A stretch of DNA of 64,000 bases. Source: Phycisphaeraceae bacterium. Its GTDB lineage: Bacteria; Planctomycetota; Phycisphaerae; Phycisphaerales; Phycisphaeraceae. Made by a program: the position numbers and the translations under genes. Location: contig JAJDCY010000023.1 of assembly GCA_029260595.1 (NCBI GenBank), positions 124,001 through 188,000 of the forward strand. Direction: 5' to 3'. The notes beneath the pieces are model-generated. The model was not told the origin of the DNA. It saw nothing but the letters and a program-made list of their open reading frames with translations, and made no database searches. Positions 54,254 through 63,186 of this stretch are shown one piece after another (position 1 is the first letter of the stretch; every line of letters begins with the position of its first letter).

Positions 54254-54453
54254 TAAAAGGACTGTACAGGGTTGCCTCTGGCCTTCACTCGCCTGGGCGC
54301 TGTCCAAAGTCAACTCGACGGCTGTCTCAACAGTTGTCTGAAATCTTGATCTTTATTTATGTGCCGGGCCCCGATCGCCCGGGCATCACAGCCGACGGAA
54401 CGACGATTCAGTTTCCTTATTTTTTTATTCTTTATTTGTAAGGAGAACACACC

Positions 54454-55170
54454 ATGAGGCGACCAAGAGCATTCACGTTGATTGAATTGCTGGTGGTTAT
54501 TTCGATCATCGCTTTGCTGATCGGCATCCTGCTGCCGGCACTGGGGGCCGCGAGACGCACGGCCCGACAGATGCAAAGCTCAACCCAGGTCCGGGGCATC
54601 CACAACGCCCTGGTCACCTACGCCCAGGGGAATAAGTCGTACTTCCCCGGCATCCTGCCGACCGGTCTGCTCGACCCGGGTAATACCGCGCCGGGCAACC
54701 ACTATCAGCAGCTGCTCGAACGCGGCTTTTTCCCCGGCGAGTACTCCCTGTCGCCGGCGGACGTAAAGCAGACGTGGACCAGCGGTGCCGTCACCACGAG
54801 TAACTACTCGTACTCGATGCTATCGATCGACCGCACCGGCAACGTCGCGCCGGAGGGTGCCGAATGGCAGGACACGATCAACACGGACGCGATCGTGCTC
54901 AGCGACCGGGGTATCGGCACGTCGGCGGCCGACGCACGAAGCGTCTGGACCAACGACCCAACCGAAGGGTGGCGTGGAACGGTTGGCTGGAACGACAACC
55001 ATGTGTCGTTCGAGTCCGCCCATGACGGGCTGACGTCGTCCTACGGCGACGACCCGGTCAACGATGGCGACGACGACCTGTTCCTCGATGACGAAGCCAG
55101 CTTGGGCGACGCGCTGATGGTCTACAGCGGCCCCGGACCGGCTCAGACCGACGTCATCGCTTCCGACTGA
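54454..55170 (+). CDS. Pseudopilin-like protein, tandem copy B1
   Basis: 238 residues. Prepilin leader [20 protein letters not shown], then [19 protein letters not shown]. Body blocks [40 protein letters not shown] and [11 protein letters not shown] are shared with the next two genes. AAGGAG precedes the ATG. A two-part hairpin follows the gene. The family appears to be a lineage-specific surface or secretion pseudopilin; function unknown. Confidence 0.9.
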   Translation: MRRPRAFTLIELLVVISIIALLIGILLPALGAARRTARQMQSSTQVRGIHNALVTYAQGNKSYFPGILPTGLLDPGNTAPGNHYQQLLERGFFPGEYSLSPADVKQTWTSGAVTTSNYSYSMLSIDRTGNVAPEGAEWQDTINTDAIVLSDRGIGTSAADARSVWTNDPTEGWRGTVGWNDNHVSFESAHDGLTSSYGDDPVNDGDDDLFLDDEASLGDALMVYSGPGPAQTDVIASD

Positions 55171-55201
55171 TCGACGCAGCATGATTTAACGAACATCAGG
55201 T

Positions 55202-55252
55202 CCACCCCGGCTGCCGCAACGCGGCCGGGGTGGGCTTGATCGTTTGATCAAG
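55202..55252 (+). terminator. Double hairpin after copy B1
   Basis: CCACCCCGGC pairs with GCCGGGGTGG (55202-55233), and directly after it CTTGATC pairs with GATCAAG (55235-55252). No long T run follows, so it may stop or stall transcription or protect the message end. Confidence 0.55.
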
Positions 55253-55469
55253 TTGTAAGGCTCACGATAGGCGGCGGGGGCCCGGCAGGGCCGATTTGCC
55301 CGCATTCGGCCCTCATGGCCGGGCGTCGTCGATCCAAGGTTCACCAAGAACCTGCGTAAGACCATCTAAAACCGACTTTTAAAGAAGATTTGTCGCGGGC
55401 GTCGTAGCCGCCGGACAAATGGAATCCTATGATTATCTATTTCCATCTTTCTTTTGCGGAGTTCACATC

Positions 55470-56174
55470 ATGTTGCGGAGAACCGGCTTTACGCTGATCG
55501 AGTTGTTGGTGGTGATATCCATCATCGCGTTGTTGATCGGGATCCTGCTGCCCGCGTTGGGCATGGCCCGCAAGACGGCGCGCCAGATGCAAAGCTCCAC
55601 CCAGGTCCGTGGGATCCACAACGCCCTGGTCACCTTCGCCCAAGGCAACAAGTCCTATTACCCGGGGCTCAACTCGGACGGCGCGTTGGAGGCCGGCGGG
55701 CTTTACGCACCGCCGCACAACTACGAACGCCTCCTTTTGGCCGGCTTCTTCCCCGGCGAATACGCGATATCACCCGTCGACGTCAAGGCCACCTGGACCA
55801 GCGGCACGGTTTCGACCCAAAATTTTTCCTATTCGATGCTCTCGATCCAACAGACCGCGGAACAAGCTGAGTGGCAGGACACCATCAACACGGACGCGAT
55901 CGTGCTGAGTGATCGGGGGATCGGCACGTCGCACGTCACGGCGCTGAGTGTCTGGACCGGGGACCCCTCGGAGGGGTGGCGTGGCAGCGTCGGCTGGAAC
56001 GACAACCATGTGTCCTTTGAGCCCGCAAGGGACAGCCCGACCACCGCCTACGGTTCTGACCCGGTCAATGACAACGACCACCTGTTCGGGGACAACCATC
56101 CCGATCTAGGCGACGCGTTTATGGTTTACGGCGGACCCGGCCCGGCGATCGGGGACGTCCTCGCTGCCGACTGA
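55470..56174 (+). CDS. Pseudopilin-like protein, tandem copy B2
   Basis: 234 residues from ATG 55470 (GGAG upstream); a longer frame to 55419 lacks support. Leader [21 protein letters not shown]. The first 230 or so bases are nearly identical to those of copy B3 (56354), while the 3' parts differ more. Body with [44 protein letters not shown] and [16 protein letters not shown]. Confidence 0.9.
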   Translation: MLRRTGFTLIELLVVISIIALLIGILLPALGMARKTARQMQSSTQVRGIHNALVTFAQGNKSYYPGLNSDGALEAGGLYAPPHNYERLLLAGFFPGEYAISPVDVKATWTSGTVSTQNFSYSMLSIQQTAEQAEWQDTINTDAIVLSDRGIGTSHVTALSVWTGDPSEGWRGSVGWNDNHVSFEPARDSPTTAYGSDPVNDNDHLFGDNHPDLGDAFMVYGGPGPAIGDVLAAD

Positions 56175-56353
56175 TCGGCTGCATCGGTGCCAGATGACTC
56201 GGAGGGCGTCTGCCCATAAGGAAGGTAGCCGGCGTGCAATCGAAAATCCGACCGATGGCTCGGCCGCGTCAGGCCAACCACGGTGTGGCGAAGACCGACC
56301 CTGAGCGGTCAGATGCGTGATTTTTATACTTTCTTCAGCTTGGAGATCACATC

Positions 56354-57040
56354 ATGTCGCGGAGAACCGGCTTTACGCTGATCGAGTTGTTGGTGGTGAT
56401 ATCCATCATCGCCTTGTTAATCGGGATCCTGCTGCCCGCGTTGGGCCTGGCCCGCCAGACGGCGCGGCAGATGCAAAGCTCCACCCAGGTCCGCGGGATC
56501 CACAACGCCCTGGTCACCTTCGCCCAAGGCAACAAGTCCTATTACCCGGGATTAACCTCCGACGGTGAACTGGAGGCTGGCGGAGCCTACGCCCCCGCAG
56601 ACAACTACGAGCGCCTTCTGCTGGCCGGCTTCTTCCCCGGCGAGTACGCCGTGTCGCCCGCAGACATCAAAGCGACCTGGACAAGTGGTGATGTGTCCAC
56701 CGAGAACTTCTCCTACGCGATGCTGGCGATCGACGGCGCATCGGAGCAAGCCGAGTGGCAGGACACGATCAACACCGACGCCATCGTGATCAGCGACCGC
56801 GGGATCTCAATCAGTTCGAGCCTACACCCCTTCTACAGCGTCTGGACCGCTCCTTCAGAACCATGGAACGGCAGCATCGGCTGGAACGACAACCATGTGT
56901 CGTTCGAGGCGAGTCATTTTGACGGCATCGATACCACATACGGCAGCGACCCGGTCAACGAGGACGACAACCTGTTTGTGAACAACCAGCCCACCCTTGG
57001 CGATGCCGACATGGTGTATCTCGACGCCTCATCGAACTGA
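56354..57040 (+). CDS. Pseudopilin-like protein, tandem copy B3
   Basis: 228 residues. Leader [21 protein letters not shown]. The body has [41 protein letters not shown] and [11 protein letters not shown]. The C-terminus lacks the GPGPA-type ending of B1 and B2. The near-identity of the 5' part with B2 suggests recent duplication or gene conversion. Converges on pyrC. Confidence 0.9.
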   Translation: MSRRTGFTLIELLVVISIIALLIGILLPALGLARQTARQMQSSTQVRGIHNALVTFAQGNKSYYPGLTSDGELEAGGAYAPADNYERLLLAGFFPGEYAVSPADIKATWTSGDVSTENFSYAMLAIDGASEQAEWQDTINTDAIVISDRGISISSSLHPFYSVWTAPSEPWNGSIGWNDNHVSFEASHFDGIDTTYGSDPVNEDDNLFVNNQPTLGDADMVYLDASSN

Positions 57041-57069
57041 CCTGGCTCACCGCTGCGCATGCCGTTTGA

Positions 57070-58431
57070 TTATTGTGCGCACGGCGTGGCGCTGTCCGGC
57101 TCGGATGACGCCTTCGACAGCCGATCAGGCTCGGCCAGGAACTTAACCTCGCCGCCGACGATCGTCGCGATCGGCTTGCCCTGAACCTCCCAACCATCGA
57201 ACGGGCAGTTGCGGCTCTTACTCTTGAAGTCCTCCGCCCGGATGGTCCATCTCTGATCCGGATCGATAACGGTCACGTCACCGATCGACCCCACCGCGAG
57301 CGTACCGCGCCCATCGAGCCCGCAGAGCCGAGCGGGGTTCGCGGTCATCATCGCGAGCATCCCCGGCCAGTCGACGGTCTCAGTCTCGATCAGCGCCCGG
57401 GCGTACAGCGGCAGAGCGCCTTCCAGCCCGATCACGCCGAACGGGGCCTCGGCGAACTCGAGGTCTTTCTCCTCCTGCGTGTGCGGGGCGTGATCGGTCG
57501 CCAGTATGGTGATCGTGCCGTCGCGGATCCCGTCTCGCAGGGCCTCGATGTCGTGATTCAGCCGCAGCGGGGGGTTCATCTTGAAGTTGGTGTCGTACTC
57601 CGCACAGGCGTCTTCGGTGAGCAACAGGTGGTGCGGCGACGCCTCGGCGGTGACGTGGGCCTGCCCGAACAGATCGTGGCGAGCCCGGCGGATCAAATCG
57701 ACGCTGCCACCGCTGGAGACATGCTGCACGTGATACCGCGCGCCGATGTTCTGGCTGATGTTCAGCAGGATGTCACGTTGGATGATCAACTCTTCGGCCA
57801 CGCGCGGCCAACCGGCCAACCCGAGGCGCGACGCGAGCGCCCCGGCATTCATCGCACCGCGGCCGAGTTCGGGGTCCTCGCAATGCTGCATGATGACCTT
57901 GCCGGTCATCGCGATGTACGTCATCGCCCGAGTCATCACGCCGGCTGAAGCAACCGCGATACCGTCGTCGCTGAAACCGACGGCCCCGGCCTGGGACATC
58001 AGCCCGATCTCCGCCAGTTCGCACCCTTCACGCCCCTTGGTGATCGCGCCGATCGGGAAAACGTTGGCCAACCCGGCACGGGCAGCCTGGTGGTAGACAA
58101 AATCAACCCGTCCGGCGTCGTCGATGGCCGGCTCGGTGTTCGGCATGCAGCAGACGCTGGTAAACCCCCCGGCGACGGCCGCGGCGGCCCCGGTGTGGAT
58201 GGTTTCTTTTTCTTCCTGGCCCGGCTCGCGGAAATGGACGTGGATATCGATCAGTCCGGGGCAGACGATGCAGCCGGAGGCGTTGAGCACGGTCGAGCCG
58301 GCGCGCTGCGACGGGCGGCTGACGGAGCCGAACTTCTGCACACGACCGTTAGCGATCAGCAAATCGGTGATTTGATCGGTTTGCTCAGCGGGGTCGATGA
58401 GCCGGCCGCGCGTGATCACCAGTTCCGACAT
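57070..58431 (-). CDS. pyrC: Dihydroorotase (type I)
   Basis: Closes the dihydroorotate ring in pyrimidine synthesis. Metal site DIHVHFREPGQEEKET, lysine/His sites in IGAITKGREG, VQHVSSGGSVDLIRRA and the acid DHAPHTQEEKDLEF. 453 residues, with FKMNPPLR. Other pyrimidine genes are not adjacent. The C-terminal 30 residues are acidic/Ser-rich and look unconserved. Confidence 0.96.
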   Translation of the reverse strand: MSELVITRGRLIDPAEQTDQITDLLIANGRVQKFGSVSRPSQRAGSTVLNASGCIVCPGLIDIHVHFREPGQEEKETIHTGAAAAVAGGFTSVCCMPNTEPAIDDAGRVDFVYHQAARAGLANVFPIGAITKGREGCELAEIGLMSQAGAVGFSDDGIAVASAGVMTRAMTYIAMTGKVIMQHCEDPELGRGAMNAGALASRLGLAGWPRVAEELIIQRDILLNISQNIGARYHVQHVSSGGSVDLIRRARHDLFGQAHVTAEASPHHLLLTEDACAEYDTNFKMNPPLRLNHDIEALRDGIRDGTITILATDHAPHTQEEKDLEFAEAPFGVIGLEGALPLYARALIETETVDWPGMLAMMTANPARLCGLDGRGTLAVGSIGDVTVIDPDQRWTIRAEDFKSKSRNCPFDGWEVQGKPIATIVGGEVKFLAEPDRLSKASSEPDSATPCAQ

Positions 58432-58485
58432 GCCGGTTAGCTTACCACGGACGTACCGGGGTCAGCGACCGCGACGCCGGACCGG

Positions 58486-58686
58486 TCACTTTCGCGAAAT
58501 GTTGGAAGGGTCGTTCTGGATCCGCTCGAGGTAGGCCCGGCGGGTCTCGCGGCTGGCGTAGATTCGGTCGTACGCTTTGATCGCATTCTCGCGGTGGACC
58601 GCCAGGATACGCAGGATCGTCCCGGCCATGAGGTAGACCAGGAGGCCGAGTACCGGCAAGGTGATATCAGTCTGCAGCCAGGTCAT
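58486..58686 (-). CDS. Small membrane protein of unknown function
   Basis: 66 residues from MTWLQTDITLPVLG (ATG 58686, GAGG seven bases upstream). One membrane helix LPVLGLLVYLMAGTILRIL, then a basic helix RENAIKAYDRIYASRETRRAYLERIQ. It lies on the same strand as pyrC, 55 bases upstream of it. I do not recognise it; the layout resembles small helper or scaffold proteins. Confidence 0.65.
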   Translation of the reverse strand: MTWLQTDITLPVLGLLVYLMAGTILRILAVHRENAIKAYDRIYASRETRRAYLERIQNDPSNISRK

Positions 58687-58924
58687 AGGTTCGCCTCGAT
58701 CCACTCTTCCCCGCGTCGGTACTGTCGGACGGCCCGCCAACACCGATTGCGTTGTCTCCTAGGCCTGTCTATCGGCGTGCGGCCGGTGCGGGCTCCATGA
58801 AATGCAACGTCGATCGTAAGGATATCGATCGAGCGGTCCGCCTGGCGCGGTCGTGATGGCGAGGCCGGTCCGTACCGCCGCGGTTTCGATCGCCCGAGCC
58901 GATCGGCCGGGCTACACTTGGACC

Positions 58925-61381
58925 ATGCCTACGCGATCAAATCGCCGTGTCCTGACGGGATCGATCGTGGCAGGCATCGTGCTGGCGTTGGCCGCGGTTG
59001 GATCGGCTGCGCCCGGCGCGGTCGAGCTTACGGTTCAGCCGCACGACGTCGGCCTGCTCGGGAACATGAGGCCCGGCTCATGGACCCCGATAAGACTCAC
59101 CTTGGAAAGCCGGCTGGACCGGGCTCGCGCCGTCGTCTGCCAATGGGTACTGCCCGACGCCGATGGCGATCAGGTGTATGCCCAACGGACGGTAACGCTG
59201 AACCCGGGACGGCGCCAACGGGTCTGGCTGTACGGCACGCCGCCCGCGTCAACTCGGCCCAGCGAGGGCTGGTTGGTGCGGGTCGTCGATGAGGCCACAG
59301 CCGGCGAGTTGGCGCAGGTGGTCGTCAGCGCGCCGCGCTGGCTCAATCGCCTGTCGCGGGCTGTCGCGGTGACCGGCGCCCTCCCGCTGGGGCTCCAAGC
59401 CTATTCACAGCCGCCGGATTCCCAGTGGTCTGAGCACACCGTCACACACAACGAAACCACGCGGCTGATCGCCGGCATCGAACCGGCGAACCTACCGGAC
59501 CGGTGGTGGGGGTTGTCGACACTCGAGTCGCTTGTGTGGACACCGCAGGGCGGAGACCCGGCCGCCACCGGCGTCACACCGCAAACCCACGATGCGATCC
59601 GCCAGTGGGTCCGTCGCGGCGGACACCTCGTGGTCGTCCTCCCCGCGGTTGGGCAGACGTGGACCTCATCACCTCTCGCTGATCTCTTGCCACCGGTCAC
59701 GATGACAACCCTCCACGATGCCCTGCCACCGGACTGGCTGGGCACCCCTGCGAATCGCTCCGAGCTGGCCATGCAGGTAACCGCGCTCGAACCACAGTAC
59801 GGCGGGCCGGTCGCGACGCTGCTACGCGATGCGAACCGCCGGCCGCTTGTGGTCGCCTGGCGCGCGGGGTTCGGAAGAGTGACGCTGATCGGTGTTGACC
59901 TGACCGACCCAAGGCTGGCGCGGCTTGGCCTGCCGAATGGGTCCGGGCTGTGGTCCGCGGTGTTCGGCTGGCGCGGCCCGGTGCTCCCGCGCGAGTTCAT
60001 CGAGCAGGAGATCGCCGCGAATCGGATGTCGCGGCCAAGCCAGCGCATGCACGTGCAGCTCGATCGGTTCCTGCCGCGCGGGATCACGATGCACCAGAGC
60101 GCGACGCCGGCGCTCGTCGCGGCGATCATCTTTTTCATCGTGTATTGGTTCGCCGCCGGGCCGATCACGTACGCCCTGCTGCGCGACCGTAAACGAGTCC
60201 AGCACAGTTGGTCGGTGTTCGCCGCGACCGCGGCGCTGTTCACGATGGCGGGCTGGGGCGGGGCGTACGCCCTACGCACCGCCACGCCGCGGATCACTCA
60301 CCTCAGTGTGCTCGACATCGACGCGGCAGACGGGACCGCGCGCGTGCGTTCATGGCTGTCCGTCTTCGTGCCCAAACACGGTGAGATCCCGGTTCGGCTA
60401 AGTGACATCGGCGACGGCGAGCCCTCCACAGCGAATGCGACGCGCGACTCCGGCACGATCGCCAGCCCCGGGTTGGACCCCGCGCAGCAAACCAACTTCC
60501 TCGACACCCGCCGGTACACGCTCAACATCGCCGCACCGGGTCGGCTGACGCTGCCGATCCGCGCGACAGCGAAGCAACTAGACATCCAATACTTCGGCCC
60601 GCTCACTTCGATCGCGAATGCAAGCGATACCGGACCGACCGATCGTTGGCAGGGGCCGACCGGGGAGGTCCACGTCGTCAACGGTTGGCCGGCCGGGCAA
60701 CTGGTTCATTACCTGCCGGGGACGCTTCGGAATCTGCGCGTGATCTACTGCCCGGGCGACGGCGTCACGCCATGGGTCTGGCAGCACGAAAAGCACAAGC
60801 ATTGGCCGGCGGGCCAGGCGTTGATCGTGACGCCGCCGCGACACGCCGATCGGCTGGTGCGGCGTGCTGCACGCAGCGATGACGGGCGGGTGTGGGACGC
60901 CGAGGGGTATCTCGGCAGACTCATTGCCGCCAAGACCGGGCGCGGCTGGGGCGGGACAACCCCGACATTCTCCCAGCAGCAAAACACCGGGCAGGCTCAG
61001 TCCGGATCACCGCCAGGCCCGACCAACACGCCCGCGCAGCCGGCCAAGCCGCTGGTCCAGGTCGCCGATAACGAGATCGCCCAAGCGGTCGAGATGCTTA
61101 GCTTCTTCAACGCGCTGCCCGAGCCGGCGTTCCTGGAAACCGACATGCTCAAGCGCCCGGCGAACTATCGCCGCTCCGTTGGGCGCGACCTGGACCTGAC
61201 CTCGCTCACCGTCACACCCTGCCTGATCCTGATCGGATACATGGACAGCTCACCACTGCCCGCGCCGCTGAAGGTCGACGGCAAGTTCATCGGGTCCGAG
61301 GGGCTGACCGTCGTCCGATGGATCGCGCCGCTGCACGACCCACCGCGGACGCCGCGCGCTAAACGACAGCCAAACGGATAA
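58925..61381 (+). CDS. Large exported membrane protein with amidotransferase-like segment
   Basis: 818 residues. Signal VLTGSIVAGIVLALAAVGSAAPG, beta-rich N-domain, a segment with RRGGHLVVVLPAVGQ that recalls glutamine-amidotransferase-like folds of predicted trafficking proteins, two helices at about 395-417 and 428-450 (ALVAAIIFFIVYWFAAGPITYALL, WSVFAATAALFTMAGWGG) and a long outside C-part. I cannot give a family name. An ABC ATPase gene follows by 26-32 bases, so the two probably act together. Confidence 0.75.
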   Translation: MPTRSNRRVLTGSIVAGIVLALAAVGSAAPGAVELTVQPHDVGLLGNMRPGSWTPIRLTLESRLDRARAVVCQWVLPDADGDQVYAQRTVTLNPGRRQRVWLYGTPPASTRPSEGWLVRVVDEATAGELAQVVVSAPRWLNRLSRAVAVTGALPLGLQAYSQPPDSQWSEHTVTHNETTRLIAGIEPANLPDRWWGLSTLESLVWTPQGGDPAATGVTPQTHDAIRQWVRRGGHLVVVLPAVGQTWTSSPLADLLPPVTMTTLHDALPPDWLGTPANRSELAMQVTALEPQYGGPVATLLRDANRRPLVVAWRAGFGRVTLIGVDLTDPRLARLGLPNGSGLWSAVFGWRGPVLPREFIEQEIAANRMSRPSQRMHVQLDRFLPRGITMHQSATPALVAAIIFFIVYWFAAGPITYALLRDRKRVQHSWSVFAATAALFTMAGWGGAYALRTATPRITHLSVLDIDAADGTARVRSWLSVFVPKHGEIPVRLSDIGDGEPSTANATRDSGTIASPGLDPAQQTNFLDTRRYTLNIAAPGRLTLPIRATAKQLDIQYFGPLTSIANASDTGPTDRWQGPTGEVHVVNGWPAGQLVHYLPGTLRNLRVIYCPGDGVTPWVWQHEKHKHWPAGQALIVTPPRHADRLVRRAARSDDGRVWDAEGYLGRLIAAKTGRGWGGTTPTFSQQQNTGQAQSGSPPGPTNTPAQPAKPLVQVADNEIAQAVEMLSFFNALPEPAFLETDMLKRPANYRRSVGRDLDLTSLTVTPCLILIGYMDSSPLPAPLKVDGKFIGSEGLTVVRWIAPLHDPPRTPRAKRQPNG

Positions 61382-61413
61382 CTACAATCCACGGGAAACA
61401 CCCCGCCGTGCCC

Positions 61414-62343
61414 ATGATTAAAACAACCAACCTGACCAAGCAGTACGGCAGCCTCACCGCGCTGGACAACCTCAACCTCGAGATCGATCAAGGCGATTGT
61501 TTCGGGTTCATCGGGCCCAACGGCGCGGGCAAAACCACGACGATCAAGATCCTCGCGACGCTGTTGCGCCCGACGTGGGGCGAAGCGAAGATCGACGGGC
61601 TCTCCGTCGGCCCCGTGCATGCGCGCGAGGTCCGCTCGGTCATCGGATACGTGCCCGATTATTTTGGCGCGTACGAAGATATGGTCGTGCGCGAATACCT
61701 CGAGTTTTTCGCGGCCGCGTACCACATCCACGGCAAAAAACGATCGCGTGTGATCGGCGATGTGCTCGAACTGACGGACCTTGGCTACAAGCAGGATGCG
61801 GAGGTCAACAGCCTGTCGCGCGGGATGCAGCAGCGGCTGAGCCTGGCCCGCGTGCTGCTGCACGACCCGAAGGTGTTGCTGCTCGATGAGCCGGCCAGCG
61901 GGCTGGACCCACGCGCACGAATCGAGATACGCGAGTTACTCAAGGAGCTTCACCGGATGGGAAAAACCATCCTGATCAGCTCACACATCCTGCTCGAGTT
62001 GGCTGACCTATGCGACAACGTCGGAATCATCGAGCGCGGCAAACTCGCGTTCGTCGGGACGGTCGGCGAGATCCTCGACAAAGCCCGCGTCGGGACAATC
62101 CTTCACGTCGCGGTGTCGGCGCGCCAGGCCGAAGCGGTCACGCTGATCACCGGGCTGGATGGCGTGAGCGCAGCCGAGCCGAAAGACGGGCGCATCCGTG
62201 TCACACTCGCCCCGGAGAAAGGCGATGCGTCGATGATCGCGCAACGACTGGTCGCCGACGGCTTCTCACTGACCCGACTTGAAGAAGAAAAGGTAGACCT
62301 CGAAACCGCGTTCATGCGGCTAACCCGGGGATTGGTGCAGTAA
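61414..62343 (+). CDS. ABC transporter ATP-binding protein
   Basis: 310 residues. Walker A GPNGAGKTTTIK, Q-loop region IGYVPDYFGAYEDM, signature LSRGMQQRLSLARVL, Walker B VLLLDEPASGLDP, His switch ISSHILLEL. The C-terminal domain of about 90 residues has strands such as ILHVAVSARQAEAV. This is the ABC-2/NatA type. No permease gene follows; the membrane partner may be the upstream protein or lie elsewhere. A GTG at 61408 is an alternative start. Confidence 0.94.
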   Translation: MIKTTNLTKQYGSLTALDNLNLEIDQGDCFGFIGPNGAGKTTTIKILATLLRPTWGEAKIDGLSVGPVHAREVRSVIGYVPDYFGAYEDMVVREYLEFFAAAYHIHGKKRSRVIGDVLELTDLGYKQDAEVNSLSRGMQQRLSLARVLLHDPKVLLLDEPASGLDPRARIEIRELLKELHRMGKTILISSHILLELADLCDNVGIIERGKLAFVGTVGEILDKARVGTILHVAVSARQAEAVTLITGLDGVSAAEPKDGRIRVTLAPEKGDASMIAQRLVADGFSLTRLEEEKVDLETAFMRLTRGLVQ

Positions 62344-62388
62344 CCAATTCGCCCATCAAATTGAGTCTGATCGTTTTCGATCAACTCC

Positions 62389-63186
62389 CTAGCGACCATA
62401 AATCGAATCCGACCCGTCGTGCGCAACGAGATTCCCCGCCTCGCCCCCAGCCATTTCCGTGAAGGCCGGACCATCCAGCGTCTGAGCGGCGGCGTGCCCG
62501 TCAAGCATTACCGCCTGCGCCGCGCCCTGGTGGCGGAAGTGCGCATACCCCGACGCCATCGCGGCGTTGGCGTTGTGCGTGATGTAGTGGCCCTCATTGA
62601 AACCCGGGTTGAAGTCAAAGTGGATCGCATCGGCAAACAGAAACACGCTCGACTCCTCGGCCGCGTACTGCGCCAAGCGGTCGTTCGCTAGCCGCACATT
62701 AAAGCCATAGCTGGCCCCGTGGCGATCAAACTTGGGAAAGTACTCGCTGTCCTCATAGGGAAACGTCGGGCATTGGAACGTGTCGCTGGTCGTCGACAGG
62801 TAGGGTGCCAGCACACTGCGACTCTTATCCAACGGGCGGTTCGCACCCGAGCCGGGGCCGCCCGGCTCGAAACCGAACCACCATTTGCGACCGCCGGAAA
62901 CATTCTGAAAATACGGCCAAACCGTCTCCTTGTTCTCGTTCAGATACATCGTGCTCGCCAGCCCAAGCTGGTGCAGGTGGCTAAGACAAACCCCCTGCCG
63001 TGCGCGCCGGCGCACCGCACCCAACGCAGGCAGCATGATCGACGTAACCACGCCGATGATCGCGATCACGACCAGCAGCTCGATCAGCGTGAAACCGCCC
63101 GGGCCGACCGGTCGCCCTGCTGGGCTTGCCGCGGACAACCGGCCGGCCTGCCTGTCGGGCAGAGGTTGTGATTGCATTGGGATCAT
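62389..63186 (-). CDS. Pseudopilin-like protein with H-x9-DG motif
   Basis: 265 residues. Prepilin leader [34 protein letters not shown], a body with YLNENKETVWPYF and the H-x9-DG element (HQGAAQAVMLDG). The start ATG at 63186 overlaps the TGA of the preceding gene (ATGA), so translation is coupled; an open frame reaches 63237. It differs from the copies A and B1-B3: it has H-x9-DG and not the WNDNHV block. Confidence 0.88.
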   Translation of the reverse strand: MIPMQSQPLPDRQAGRLSAASPAGRPVGPGGFTLIELLVVIAIIGVVTSIMLPALGAVRRRARQGVCLSHLHQLGLASTMYLNENKETVWPYFQNVSGGRKWWFGFEPGGPGSGANRPLDKSRSVLAPYLSTTSDTFQCPTFPYEDSEYFPKFDRHGASYGFNVRLANDRLAQYAAEESSVFLFADAIHFDFNPGFNEGHYITHNANAAMASGYAHFRHQGAAQAVMLDGHAAAQTLDGPAFTEMAGGEAGNLVAHDGSDSIYGR

